Assembly: GCF_040939455.1 (NCBI RefSeq)
Contig: NC_134106.1
Location: forward strand, 78,747,001 to 78,811,000
Direction of reading: 5' to 3'
Length of the DNA stretch: 64,000 nucleotides
From: Microcebus murinus
Taxonomy: Eukaryota; Chordata; Mammalia; Primates; Cheirogaleidae
In this document: piece after piece, positions 1-11,967 of the stretch
Layout: every line of letters begins with the position of its first letter
Numbering within the stretch: position 1 is the first letter of the stretch
Translations under genes and position numbers: made by a program
Notes under the pieces: generated by a model
The model's database searches: none
What the model was told of the DNA's origin: nothing
Seen by the model: only the letters and a program-made list of their open reading frames with translations

Positions 1-1870
1 TGCCTAGTAGTGGGGGCTGCGGAGCTGCTCACACGAGGCATCTCTGAAGATTACACTGCACCAGTTCCAGCTACAGCTCAGTCACGCCGACGTGCTCTCA
101 TTTTAAACAAAAATACCACTTGTGTAGTAGACTGTTGTACCAGTTTTATTCAAAAGCTAAAATGATGTTTCAAAAATAGCTCCTTAAGTAGTACTGGGAA
201 ACCTAGGATAAGAAACATTTACTAAATTAAAAGAGAACTAGCTCTTAATAAGAATTCATTTTGTCCTCAGGCTGATCCTCCTACTGAAGTTATAAAACCT
301 GACCTGAACTATTTAATAAGGCCCGCGTGCCACGATCTTCATGCAGATGTGGGCTCATTATTTCAGTGAGGTCTGTGCACCTTGTCTGAGACCAAATTCA
401 TTATAAAAATAAGGCCAGGGGAAAATGTAAAAGGATCAAGAAGGCTGAGAATGTGAGGAAATTAAAGGGGAACAAACACACCTAGCTAGCACCTCTTTTC
501 TATCCAAGATGTCACCTTCAAATACGGGAAATCTTGGAAAGAATTTCTCCAGCTTCCTCAACAACCCCGCTACATTTGTAACCCAGATGGTGGGTGCTCC
601 AGTATACACAGATCATAATCACATAGAACAGAATGGCAAACCTTCTACGATGTGGACCATCTAGCTAAACACATACCTGCTGATCATACTGAAGTTGAAT
701 ATTACTGAGCAGGATGTTACAATGGAACGCTTTCTTTGTTTTTTTTTTTGACTAAGAACAAACAATAGATACCAAATAACCAAAGGGAGGAGTGTATGTA
801 GGCAGGCAAAACTTGCAACAGAGGAATCCAGAAAGAGTGTTGTGACCTTTAGCTCAATACCCACCTGAAGGTCTGCAAGGGTTGAAGCTGCAAAGGCCCA
901 GAAACAGAATTTCTTGGGACAAAGTTCCTGTAGCACCGGGACATTTTCCCTCCCCTATCTTAAGTGGGCAAGGAGACAAGAGGTATTTCTTCCTTACCTC
1001 AAGCCCAAGTGAAAGGGTTTCTATACACACAAACACAAAACAACAATGATGACAATTAGAGGACTTAATATATGCCCTGGGAGCTTAGGGATACCTAACG
1101 TAAGCCTGAACAAGTCTACAGGGGAGAGGCTACAGAGAGTGGCCTGCCACGTGGCACAGAAGCCTGTGCTGGGTGTGAACTGTGCTCACCTACAGAGAGA
1201 CAAATACACCACTGGGTGCAGGAGCTGAGTTGGGGCAAGAATAGGGAAAGAAGAGAGGGCCACATGGAAGGCTGAAAGAGAGGTGTCACTCTCATTAAAG
1301 GAGCTACAGCTGGATGTTCACCGTGGGGAAAATCTCTTTGGACCCATGAATACATCCCACAAAGAAAAAGCAGCAGCATTAATGTCCACCAACCCCAAGG
1401 AGCACCAACGCCAGCTCACAACAGGAACAGCCAGGTAAGATTTTCCAGCCACTTGTTTATCATCTTGCTCTGGCTCCTGGAGGAGCCAGAGACTCCAGCT
1501 ACAGAAAAGGAGAAATGCAAGGCAGCAAAATCCAGAGGGGCAGCCACGTCCCTCCTTCCCTCCTAGGATTACAGCCTGGAAGGAAGCCCAAGCTGGGGGA
1601 GAGAAAGCTTTACCTTTAGGTGAAGTTCAGAGCTTTGACCATGCCCTGTGATTTGGCATTTTAACTGCTGAAATCAGACTTTTTGTCACTAAGAGTGACT
1701 GGAGGACTTTTTCTTTATGTGAGAGTGTCTGAAAAAGCTATAGGAGCTACTTGAGATTTTATTCAGGGGCAGGGGAGGAAGGAGCCCATAAAAAGGGTCT
1801 GGAGAGACAACAAGAACAAATACGGGAAAAATGATCACGTCTGAGTGAGTCTTACTCCTTGCATGTAACA
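1..1870. other. Unique, unannotated DNA
   Basis: No repeat family or gene was recognised. A plus-strand splice-donor-like site at about 1433 follows a short open frame that begins with an ATG at about 1381 and has no stop before the donor. There is no convincing acceptor or promoter in front of it, so I do not call an exon. The rest is mixed-composition sequence with only short open frames. Confidence 0.4.
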
Positions 1871-1871
1871 G

Positions 1872-2080
1872 TTGCATTTTTTATTATGGTAAAATATAAT
1901 ATACAAACTCTACCATTTTAACCATGCCTAGGTATACAGTGCAGTGATATGAAGTGTATTAACACTGTTGTGCAACCACCACCACCACAAATCCACAGAA
2001 CTTTTTATATTCCCTAACTGAAACTCCATACCCATTACACAATATCCTCCCAGCATGTGGTGGAGAAGAAGCCTACAGGA
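1872..2080 (-). mobile_element. L1 3'-end fragment (old mammalian L1M type)
   Basis: The plus strand shows the complement of the familiar L1M 3' region: a block meaning 'taccattttaacca', then a trace of 'cagtg...gtgtattaacactgttgtgcaacca', then 'ctgaaactccatacccatta'. Similar fragments occur at 21487-21602 and 30236-30440. It is strongly diverged and non-coding. Confidence 0.65.
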
Positions 2081-2429
2081 GAACTCCAACCTCCCTGGGT
2101 CTGCAGCCCCCTCCTGTGAGCCCACATTTAGCTTTTAGCAATTCATTAAGTTTATACCTAAATCTTCTTACTGGCTCATATGGTCTTGGACAATGTCCCA
2201 TGTAAGCAAATACTCAGGTCCTGATTCTTCCTGAAGGTGCCTGTCTCTCTTCGTATTTCAGGTTCATTGTTTGCCCTGTAATTTCAGTTCTCTCATGGGT
2301 TTCATAAAAGTAGTTAGTTTTCTGTTTCTCTGGCTTTTTTCCTATTGTAAGAGGGGAATCAGTGCTCAGTGCTCCTTCCAGCTCTCTGCCTTCTGAAATT
2401 GAAATGTAAAATGTTGCTGGGTTTTTTCT

Positions 2430-2572
2430 TTCTTTTTCTTCTTCTTCTTTTTTTAATGAGACAGGGTCTCACTACATTGCTGAGGCTGGCCTCGAGCTAC
2501 TAGGCTAAAGTGATCTTCCCACCTTAGGCTCTTGAGTAGCTGGGACTACAGGTGCGTGCCTCCATGCCTGGA
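2430..2572 (-). mobile_element. Alu-like 7SL monomer (FLAM/FRAM type), antisense
   Basis: A pyrimidine/T-rich tail at about 2425-2455 is followed by the antisense Alu core (gagacagggtctcact, gctgggactacaggtg) and stops after one monomer length. Flanks carry a likely target-site duplication: 'tgttgctg' plus a T-run at about 2413-2427, and 'ttgttgctgtttt' at 2573-2586. The second Alu arm is absent, so this is a primate monomeric SINE or a truncated Alu. Confidence 0.75.
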
Positions 2573-2589
2573 TTGTTGCTGTTTTCAAT

Positions 2590-2967
2590 AGCACTTTACC
2601 AAGTTGTGTGCAATCCTCTGAGCTAAACAATCAGCGTGGGTCAAGCACATGTTCCAGCTGCCATACTCAGAGAAGAAAAGCAGTTAGAAAACTTACTAAA
2701 ATTTACAACGCTGAATGTGTGTGCCTAATTCTTTATTTTCAAGTACTCACAAGTGTCCTTATAAATGCCTAATTCACTCAAAAGTGACTTCCTATCAGAA
2801 GTAAACAAAAAGTCTGTAATTTTAGATGTCTTTGAGTTCTTACAAAGACGTGAATTTTCTATATGTAGAATTTCAGGTCTTATTCATTTCTGGGCCCTAG
2901 AAATCACTGGCTTTTTATAGTAATAACTCAAGGCATTGAATATGATTAAACAACTAATATGTCCAAA
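2590..2967. other. Unique AT-rich DNA
   Basis: No recognised repeat, gene or regulatory feature was found between the Alu monomer and the Tigger MITE. Confidence 0.4.
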
Positions 2968-2969
2968 TA

Positions 2970-3186
2970 CAGATTTAGCATCCCAAATTTGAAAATCCAA
3001 AATGCTCCAAAATCCAAAACTTTTTGAGCACCAACATGATCCTTAAAGGAAATGCTCACTGTAGCATTTAGGGGTTTGGATTTAGGATGCTGAACCAGTA
3101 TAATGTAAATATTCCAAAATCCAAAAAATTCTGAAATCTGAAAGACTTCTGGTCTCAAGCATTTCAGATAAGGAATACTCAACCTA
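2970..3186. mobile_element. Tigger-group MITE (short copy)
   Basis: Ends are inverted relatives: the left begins 'cagatttagcatccc' after TA, and the right ends 'ggaatactcaacct'. The interior repeats the motif 'ccaaaatccaaaa' typical of the AT-rich TcMar-Tigger MITE whose ends read CAGGTTGAGCATCCCT in consensus. It is 217 bp, so it has lost part of the middle compared with the 339-bp relative at 52612-52950. The 78-residue minus-strand open frame here is a by-product of the repeat. Confidence 0.75.
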
Positions 3187-4595
3187 CCCTTAAAAGTGTA
3201 AAATGTGTCTTTAAATTCTGAGTCAGTTTTTTCATAAAGTTAGATTTTCAATGAATCATCCAAGTACTTATTGCGACTATTAGCTGGTGTTACAAAATCA
3301 TACAGAAAGTAGGGAATCTCACTTTAACTGAAGTTAAATCTGTACATCAATAAAAAATCGACGATTGAAAACAGTCCGTGATACATGGTAAAGGAATGCC
3401 AGTTTCCTTTACTGTGCCTTTGTTTAAGAGTCTGTGTGATGGCTGGGGATTTTCTGAACCTACCTCTCTGAGAACTTCCACTACTTCAACTCATTATCCT
3501 TTCAAGCCCAAGTAGATTTCTGAGTTTTACATTTGTTTTCCCTCGTTGGTTAAGTCTTTATGTATAAAGGGACTTATACGTAAGCAAGCAGGGTTTTGTC
3601 ATTTGCCAATTAGTGAGATAGGTGGTCCAAGTTATCGAGTTTATTTCCATGTGAAAATACTGCTATAAGTTAGAAGTTATGACAATTTCTCATTCTTTGA
3701 GAATTCTCAAAAGGAATCTTCAGAACCACAGCAGACTAGATGATATAAAAAAAACTCTGCCTAGGTAACCTAATTCATAATTAGAAATACTTAGTATAAC
3801 CATATATGTACTTGTAAAAGCAATTTACAAGCATAAGTTGACATCAATGAAGATAAGTGACAATTAACTAAGAAGGCAAAGAAATTTAAGTAAGCACGTT
3901 GTATTTTAAGAGATAAAAAGCTATAAACCACCTATCAAGCAAATGTTCCACCAGGGGGTGTAGTCCGCATTTATTCCCTTTGCAGCCAATTTACTTAGCA
4001 TGTGCACCTGAGTGACTGTACAAAAACTACATTTGTAGAATGATTTATGTCCTGCTGGCTTTCATTTTTCATTCCACAAAAGCTTTGTCTTTATATTTTA
4101 TTGCCTGTCAATCAAATTCAAAGTGAATTCCAACACTTTTGTTTTTCAAATTAATGCCAAGTTGTAAAAAACTGTAAGCAAGTATCTAGATTCTTTAGGG
4201 AAGTTTGCTATTAATACTAGGTTAATCCTCTCCTATAGCCAAGAATCCTTTAGCAAAGCAATTGTTTCTTAGCAATGAATTAAGACAACCTCACAAATAT
4301 TCTACAACTGGATTTTATAGATTGAGATTTCTTTAGGTAAACCTCATCTCTCTAATGAGTTTTAAAATACTCAATTACTTTAACAAGAACAGCAGCTAAC
4401 AGTTATTAATCCCCAAATAAAAAGTTTATTTCAATCACAGCTTTACAAAATTGGTTTACTTCCAGAACCACATTTGATGAATGAAAACATTTTGTTAGGC
4501 ATGTTGATTCACTAAGATGTGTGTATTCACAAATTTATCCAGAAATAGACGTAACAGCCATATGAAATAATGAATGAGAACAATAGCTTGCATAG
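3187..4595. other. AT-rich unique DNA
   Basis: No transposon or gene was recognised over about 1.4 kb. The only item worth noting is the CTCF-like motif at 3948-3960, which is listed separately. Confidence 0.4.
3948..3960 (+). promoter_or_regulatory. CTCF-like motif
   Basis: The sequence CCACCAGGGGGTG fits the CTCF core (CCACYAGRKGGCR) with one deviation near the 3' end. It lies in otherwise featureless AT-rich DNA. A motif match alone does not prove binding. Confidence 0.3.
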
Positions 4596-4629
4596 CTTCT
4601 TTCCTTGAAAAATGTGCACTGTATTGAAA

Positions 4630-4732
4630 TCAATATTGGCTCAATGTCATCCAGCCAGTAAGTGGTAGAGCTGGTGTGTTGAACGTAGGAGTGTCTAATG
4701 ATAAGGCTCAAGCTCTGGTGAGAACTCACACT
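4630..4732 (+). mobile_element. MIR fragment
   Basis: It matches the 3' half of MIR: 'cagccagtaagtggtagagctgg', then a gaac...aggagtgtct block, then an aaggct-caagctct end. This is an ancient tRNA-derived SINE with no visible target duplication. Confidence 0.65.
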
Positions 4733-4735
4733 CCC

Positions 4736-5028
4736 ACACGCAGTCAGGAGAGCTAGAGCTTCTGCTACCTAGAACTCTTGGTGTCTCCCGACTCTCTGTC
4801 TTTACCCTCCTCCTCCTTGGGAAAAGGACAGCCTGGGCTATTGTCGCTTTTACTAGGGGTGATATGAATAGGATGCCACCACCAGGAGGTGCCAGTCATC
4901 ACAGAGCTCCAAAGAAAGCAGCATAACATGGGCTGATGCAAGAACCCAACATTTCAAGATGCATTATTCGGTAGCCAGGTTACACGTGAATACACACTGC
5001 AGATCAATATGTAAGGAACTATCAAAGG
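4736..5028. other. Unique DNA
   Basis: No recognised repeat or gene was found in this gap of about 290 bases. Confidence 0.35.
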
Positions 5029-5030
5029 TA

Positions 5031-6207
5031 CAATCATGGGTCACCCGATGACAGGGATACATTCTGAGATACATGTCCTCATGTGATTTCGCCACTGTGC
5101 GAACACCATAGAGGGTACTCACACAAACCTAGATGGGGTAGCCTGTTGCTCCTAGGATGCACACCTGAACAGCATGTGACTGTACTGAATACTGCAGACA
5201 ACTGTAACACAATGGTAAGTGTTCATGTATCTAAACACTTCTAAACACAGGAAAGGAACAGTAAAAATTAAGTATAAAAGATAAAAAATGGCACACCTTT
5301 CTGGGGCACTTATAGGGACAGATCTTGCAGGCCTGGAAGTTGCTCTGGGTGAGTCTGTGAGCAAGTGGTGAGTGAATGTCAAGGTCTAGGACATTACTGT
5401 ACACTATTGTAAGCTTTAGAAACACTGCACACTTAGGCTACACCAAATTCATAAAAAATTATTTTCCTTTCTTCAATAATAAATGAGCCTTAGCTTACTG
5501 TAACTTTTTCACTTTATAAACTTCTAAATTTTTGACTCTTTTGTAATAACACTTAGCTTAAAACACAAACACATTGCACAGCTGTACAAAAACAGTTTCC
5601 TTCTTTGTATCCTTATTTATAAGCTTTTGTCTCTTTAAATTTTTTTTTTTTTTAATTTTACTTTGTTAGTTTTTAAGCTTTTTTGTTAAAAACGGAGACA
5701 CAAACACACATGTTGGCCTAGGCCTATACAGGGTCAGGATCATCAATATCACTGTCTTCCACTCCCATGTCCTGTCCCACTGGGAGGTCTTCAGGGGCAA
5801 TAACAAGCACGCAGCTGTCATCCCCTGTGAGAACAATGCCTTCTTCTGAAATACCTGAAGGACCTGCCTGAGGTTTATGGTTAACCTTTTTTTTTAATAT
5901 AAGAAGGAGTGTACTCTCACAATAAAAAGTATAGCATATTAAATACATAAAGCAGTAACATAATCATTTATTATCATTACTAAGTATTATATATTGTACA
6001 CAATTATACGTGCTAGACTTTTATAGGACTGGCAGCATAGTAGGTGTGTTTACACGAGCATCACCACAAACACGTGAGTCATAATGCCATAGACTGTGCC
6101 ACGGCATTATGACAGCTATCATGTCACTAGGCCACAGGAATTTTTCAGCTCCGTTGTGTCGTATGCACAGTCTGTGGTTGACGCACGATTATGTGTCTAT
6201 GTTCACT
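5031..6207 (-). mobile_element. Tigger-family (pogo/Tc1-mariner) DNA transposon, internally deleted
   Basis: The left end follows a TA dinucleotide and reads 'caatcatgggtcacc', a decayed form of the CAGTCATGTGTCGC terminal inverted repeat. The right end near 6170-6207 holds the decayed inverse ('gttgacgcacgattatg'). Characteristic internal blocks are present ('gcgaacaccatagagg', 'gtaacacaatggtaagt'). On the minus strand 5724-5948 retains the C-terminal tail of the transposase: a proline/glycine segment, an acidic stretch, and the ending DSDIDDPDPV. No catalytic DDE region remains, so the copy is inactive. The exact Tigger subfamily number is uncertain. Confidence 0.8.
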
Positions 6208-6431
6208 AGGGGCCCTCCTGTCTCGGCAGGCACTGAGAGCCTTAGTCTAACTCTTCAAATTTGCAGCTTCTTACCAATGAAGCAACAACTGCAGCCACGG
6301 CGCACCCCTTCATTTCCCCAACGCTGTGAGGAAGAGGTGGTGCAGACACAAGTCCTGATGCATCCCCACAAGAAAAATTTACACTGTCTGACATTTTGAA
6401 AAGACTCAGACTAAAAAAAAAAAATTACTCT

Positions 6432-6562
6432 GTATGGTGTTCAAGAATGTGGGCTGGCGTGTGGCAGACCTGGGTTTCAAGCCTGCCTCTTACTTGCTGT
6501 GTGTGAACCTCTCTGCATCCCAGTTTCCTCCTCTGTGAGATGGGGCAACATCACAACAAGAC
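6432..6562 (+). mobile_element. MIR
   Basis: The segment 'gtggcagacctgggtttcaa' followed by 'cttgctgtgtgtgaacctctct' and 'agtttcctcctctgtgagatg' is the MIR core and 3' part in sense orientation. Confidence 0.75.
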
Positions 6563-6565
6563 TGT

Positions 6566-9480
6566 TCACATCCCTGCACTTCAAAGAAAGGGAAGTTATC
6601 GCACGAATATTGATTTTGATTGGCTCTTTTATCATTTTTAGTGATTAAAAATCCAACACACCTCCTTCTAGGGACTGTGAGATTTCCCAGCGCTGGGGGT
6701 GGGCGGGAGGCATACATGTTAAAAATGCCCAAACTAAATTTATTGATGATCTCATTTCCTAAACATTTCTTCTAATTCACCAAATATTTTGCTCACTGCC
6801 TTTTCATTTCATTTTCCCCCAGTTGCGTGTGTTTTGCTTTTGATGTGGCACACACTTTGAAGATACATTATTAAACAGACGAGCCCGTCACCCCTGGAGC
6901 TGGCACTCTGTCCCCTGCTTATCCTTAACAAATCTCCCTTTGTGTTCTTTTGTGCTGAAGTGATTAATCATTTCAACTATCCAAGGGCTGCTGACAATCT
7001 TTCTCGATGACTCCAGCTACCATGACCTCCCTCCCCCAGTCTACACTGTTTTAAACATGCTCAGAATCTGCTCCGGGGTCTTTATTCCTATCACAGTGGG
7101 CTCCCCATTTCATACAATCTCTAGCAAACCTCTAAAAGAGCTCAGTTTTTCTTTCTTGCTTTTTTCCAGAGTTCGGGGTTGTGGGTGTATATGAAAGGGG
7201 TAGTGACAGACTTCAATGAGAAGACAAGAAAATCGAAAGTTAAAAAGTCAGAATGATAAACGCCTGTTTCGTAAACCAGAAGAGAGGTTTTTATCTCACA
7301 GTCTCCAGAGAACCTGTTGCACCTCATTTTTTTCTGCAGTATCTTCATTGCACTGTGGCTGGGGTTTCTTTCTCTCCCTTTGCTTCCCCCTCCCCTGGTT
7401 TTCAGAGTTTGCAGATGGCCTCCTACTTAAAGCCCCATCTTTGACCCACTGGGCTCTTAATCGTAATTTGGTTTCCAGAGATGCAGCCCAGGTAGGTTTT
7501 GGGGGGGTTGGTCTTTTTTTAAATAATATTTTACTAACATTTTCAACTAACTGTAAAGGTTCTATTTTTAAAAGCCTATCCTTACCGGCCCCCCCCACAG
7601 TCATATGCTGTTAAACAGAATTCAAAAACATGTTTAAGGAACTGACCAAAAACACTCTGTTAAGTCTCAAGTTATTGCCAGAGAAGAGAAAGCTAAAGTG
7701 ATTCATAAAATAAATATGCACATACAAGTATTCTGATAATGTTAATTAGCATGGAATCCCAGAGTGATTTTTTTCAAAAAATGTACTTTATATGCAAGAC
7801 ATAAACCTATATTGAAGACTATTAAAAAGATATTTACAAGTAGCTAAGGAATAGTTTTAAATTATAAGTTGATAATAAGCATGCTGATCTTACAATTTTT
7901 AATTAGTTCTTAGAAACCTAATTGACGTTCATAAATACCTTTTTAAAAAAATAAGAAAATTCTTAATATTTTCAATTTCACAGAACCAGATCTCTAATTG
8001 TTTAGTGTTACAATAAAAACAATAAGGCACTAAACTTAATAATGGAACAGTTGTAATAATAAACAATGAACTGCCCACAGGATACAACTTTTATAAATGT
8101 CTAGGAAATCCAGAGGAGAGAGAAGGATACATATTTGCATAAATAGGTATACCTTTCATTTACCCATAGGTGCTAAGATAAATAAAATAAATCAGCTAGT
8201 AGCTAGCATATGATAAATCTTTTCAAACCTATTTCTGGAGACACATGAAGAGATCTACCTATCTTGATTTGTCATCTGAAACTAAAGGTGTTTGGGAAAG
8301 TAGTACTTGGAGGGAGATGATCCCCAGAAAGTAGGATGCTGCGTACAGTACTTTTCTAGAATTTATGAGATACAAGTGGGCCCAGGAATGAAGCCATGGG
8401 CAAATGGAAAAATAGTAAATTTGGGAGGCTAAAGAACCCCAACATTGGGTTATCTATTCTGAAATTATCGGCTACGCAGACCACTTTCAAAATTAAAACC
8501 AAAAAAATGCAAATAAATATGAGAACATGTTCTAAAAGTTCTGGAAAATGTCTGAGTTCCAAACTCTACATTGTCTGAATACTTACATTTCATTTAATCC
8601 AGTGACCAAAACAACAAAGGAACTGTACACCTATACATCAAATTTATCAGAACTTATAAAACAAGACATAAATGCAATGGCAATGGAAAAATTAAGGTTC
8701 TAGGGTTTTTTAAAGGTTATAATAAACTAAATAATTATAAGATTACAGTACAAGTAATTATGTCTTATTTAAAATATATGATTATCTAGATAGATATTCT
8801 AATTTTCAAGGCCTTATATATCTTTTATCCTCAAGTCATCATTTTCTACCTTAGAAATTATTTTTCTAAGATCTGTGTATACACAATAGTAATTTGCAGC
8901 AAATCAAGTGTAATTTCACAACCCTTAATTTGAAAAAATAAAAAAAACACTGCATACTTCATGATAGTAAATACAATTTTAAAATGTATGTCTCGAGTTG
9001 ATCACTTTGGATAGATGAGTTTTAATTGTTCTATGAACTGCTTCACACAGAGCATATTAGCAGTGGAAATAGCTCTGACTTCCAGGCCTTCATTCTACCA
9101 GCAGCAACGTGGTAATTAACCAAATTATCTCTGCAAATGGATTATCTTGATTTCTTCAACTTGTAAAAATTCATTACGTACCAAAATGAAAAACTCAGGC
9201 TCATGAAAGATAATCAGGATACAAGTGGCAGATACAAAAGGTTTGAGCTTTGCTGACACGTGCACCAGCAGCAGCTGCTGGACCCCTTGCCCTTCCTAGC
9301 CCTCGGGAGTTAGCAGGTGAGTTTTCATCTCTCTTACATTTGTGCTAACAGTACAAGGTATTTTAATGCTGCCAGGTGACACAACAGTCTTGGTAGTCCT
9401 TGGCGAGGCTGATGTTATAGGGGGGCAGTACCTCAAACTTTGCATTGCAGGACTGGAAAGACAACATGGTGGAGAGCAAG
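6566..9480. other. Long AT-rich unique stretch
   Basis: About 2.9 kb with no recognised repeat or gene. There are homopolymer patches (C-run near 7590, G-run near 7500) and many A/T-rich words. The 132-residue frame at 7216-7614 has low-complexity hydrophobic content and overlaps an equally long antisense frame, so I regard it as chance. Confidence 0.4.
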
Positions 9481-9489
9481 CACAGACAT

Positions 9490-10800
9490 TGGACAAGAGG
9501 TCAGTCATTTGTTCATTATTCTTCATCCATTTCTTCAGTATTCACTGCGTGCCAGTCATTATGCTAATGCCCCTGGAGGTGGACGGTAACAGCCCCATGG
9601 GAGATAAGAAAGACCGTTTTGTACTAAGTGTTGCAATAAGAATACAGGGTACCTAGGAACACAGAAGAGGAGCATCGAACTCAGACTCTGGGAATCAGGA
9701 AGGCTTCCTAGTGGAAGTGACACTTCAAGTGAGGCTTAGAGGCCACACAGGCTTTAGTCAGCTGGCTTTGTGGCGAAGGGCAGGGTGAGCAGTGGTAATA
9801 TCCTTGCAGAAGTGGAGTGTTGAGTGTGAGGAGGAGAATGGCCAAAGAGGAGGCTGGAACGATTGGCGTAGTCGTTATATGTGTGGCTCTGCAATCCACG
9901 CCCAGGAGTCTCACTCTATCCTGAGCCTGGGTTGGGGGCGGGGGATGGAAATGTTTCCAGCAAGCTTGTGCTTTGGAAACCTGACCGTGCCTGCATCATG
10001 AAGAGCTGGCTGGAGGCAGACAGGAGCCAGGGGGCCAGCGAGCAGGGCCCTGTAGTAATCTAAGAAAGGACGGTGGACTGAACAGGGTGGGCGGATAGAG
10101 GGGGACAGAAGTGGACCCATGGGAGGGAGACAGAGTAGACAGGTGTGTGAGAAACCAAATGGGATGAGTGTGAGGGGAAAAACCCAAGGGCTGGGCAGCC
10201 GGGTGATGACAGTAATCCATGTTGGAGGAAAAGCCAGTGGAGGTGGGAGGTGGTGTTACGGTGGAGGAGTCCATGGCACGTCTAAGTCCATGGCACATCT
10301 AAGCGATCTGGTGGCAGCTAGAGAGGTGAGCATGAAGCTTCAGAAGCAAAGCTAGGTTTTGAAACACATGCTTGACACTTGTCACCCCACAGATGCTGCA
10401 GGGCAACTGGGGCATGTGAGAAGAGAAGGTAGCCAAGACAGAACCCCAAGGAACACCAACATCTAGGGACAGTTACAGGAAGAGAATCCACAGAGGGGAC
10501 AAGAAGAAATGACCACAAAGGTGGGTAAACCCAGACGGGCATGGTGGGCGAGACGCCAAGGGCATGAGCATTTTAACGTGGATCCTGTGGTGAGCAACCC
10601 ACCAAGAGATCAACAGGGTTGTGGTCTCTGCACTTGCAACGAGCAAGCATGGGGTGGTGACCTCAGTAAGAGCCATGTCAGGCAGGAGTATGGTGGGGGA
10701 GAAACCAGACAGCACTGGGTTGAAGGGGAAGTAGAGGAAGATGCAGAAAGACTCTGGCTAGGAAAGTCTAACTAGGAAGGAGGAAAGAGTTGCAGGGAAT
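9490..10800 (-). mobile_element. L2 LINE 3' region, antisense, fragmented
   Basis: The plus strand reads as the complement of the L2 3' end. It starts with 'attcactgcgtgccag' and 'cccctggaggtggacgg', then 'caggaaggcttcctagtgg' (complement of the L2 aggccttccctgacc block). Further on are purine-rich blocks such as 'gtaatctaagaaaggacggt', 'gtaatccatgttggagg' and 'agaaccccaaggaacacc', in the order expected for an antisense L2. It is very diverged and probably broken into several pieces. Confidence 0.6.
10270..10303. repeat. 17-bp tandem duplication
   Basis: Two adjacent copies of 'tccatggcacRtctaag' differ at one base (g/a). The direct duplication lies inside the degraded L2 sequence. Confidence 0.85.
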
Positions 10801-10816
10801 ACAGCATTGAAGAAAT

Positions 10817-10841
10817 TGTGTGTGTGTGTGTGTGTGTGTGT
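10817..10841. repeat. (TG)n microsatellite
   Basis: A pure run of about 12 TG units. It is likely length-polymorphic. Confidence 0.95.
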
Positions 10842-11830
10842 AAGACGGAAATAATTTGTACATGCTTACTGTGAGGCTGGGAAGCTAGCAGAGAGACAGA
10901 GCTCATAAGAAAGCAAAGAGAGAGGAAGTGCTTGCTAGCTCCTGAGTTGGCCCTGATAGTGCCTATTTGCTTATCTTGCTCACTGCTGTACCCCCAGCAG
11001 TGGGGACAGAGGCTGGCATGCTGATTGACTGAAGCCACTGGCCCAGGGGGACCCACTGGATGGCATCCATCTTTTCAGGGACAGAGAGGTGAAGCATCTG
11101 CGGGTGGTGGGGAGGAGGTAGGGGCTGGTGTCACAGGTGTGCAGTGAACAGGGACGGTCTACGCCAGACCTTCAATGTGGGCCATACAAAATTGGCTTTT
11201 AGGGAGGAAAAAGTCTTACTATCTGTATAAAGCAGAGACACATGCACCGTACAGAAATAGGTACACAGTACCTCTATGCTATCAGAATTTCATGGGAACC
11301 AATTTGGAAAAAAAAAAGTCTAAAAATGTCCTTCAGACGGGTGATAATGAAAAAAGGTTGAGAAATGCTGACTAGGCAAGGTAAAAAGAAACGCAGGACG
11401 CCCTGCGGTCAGCAACACCTGGGCAACATCATGCCGATCACGAGCTCCATGGGGAGTAAGCCACAGGCTGCAGCTGGCCAGTCTTCTGCAGCTGGGGAGA
11501 AGGATGGCAGCGCCCTTAGGAATGGGATGGGGGCTGTGACAGTACTGAGAGGTGACTTATGCTCAAGGACCTGCTTGCAAGGACTAGCTGCCTGATGGAA
11601 TTTCCAGGTCAGAGTGAAAAGCAAAAATATCAAGTAGAGGTGAAAAAGGTCACAGGGCTGTTCATGCTAAGAATTTTATGAAACAAAGGTTACATATACA
11701 CATACTATACACATACATATATTCACGCTCCAAAAATATCATTGTAAACAAGTAGAATCTTATTTGCTCATATTTTAAGTAGAAATATCACTTCAGCAGA
11801 TGTTTTATTTTTTAAAATATTAACAATTTT
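10842..11830. other. Mostly unique DNA with a short L2-like end
   Basis: Around 10975-11030 'cttgctcactgctgtaccccc' resembles the sense L2 3' end. The remainder shows no recognised family. Small open frames here are unsupported. Confidence 0.35.
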
Positions 11831-11832
11831 TT

Positions 11833-11953
11833 TTAAGGGACAGGGTCTCACTATGTTGCCCAGGCTGGTCTTGAACTCCTGGGCTCAAGCAATCCTTGTG
11901 CCTCAACCTCCCTAGTAGCTGGGACTACAGGTGGGAGCCATCCTGGCCATACA
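11833..11953 (-). mobile_element. Alu-like 7SL monomer, antisense
   Basis: It starts with a T-run, then 'gggacagggtctcactatgt', 'gcccaggctggtcttgaa' and 'tagctgggactacagg', and ends at a single-monomer length (ccatcctggcc). No second arm is present. It is the same class as 2430-2572. Confidence 0.8.
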
Positions 11954-11967
11954 TTTTAATGTGTATA

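Noticed and set aside
854..1036. Minus-strand microexon-like segments with GTAAGG and GTGGGT donors
   Set aside because: Segments would be only about 23 bases each, and two competing pairs overlap. Indistinguishable from chance.
1381..1436. Possible first coding exon ending at GTAAGA
   Set aside because: The donor is strong and the frame open from an ATG, but there is no promoter, CpG island or acceptor to support it.
5724..5948. 74-residue minus-strand frame with acidic tail
   Set aside because: It is the residual transposase C terminus of the Tigger element, without a catalytic domain.
7216..7614. 132-residue plus-strand open frame
   Set aside because: An antisense frame of about 100 residues overlaps it. 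Hydrophobic low-complexity sequence without a recognised family.
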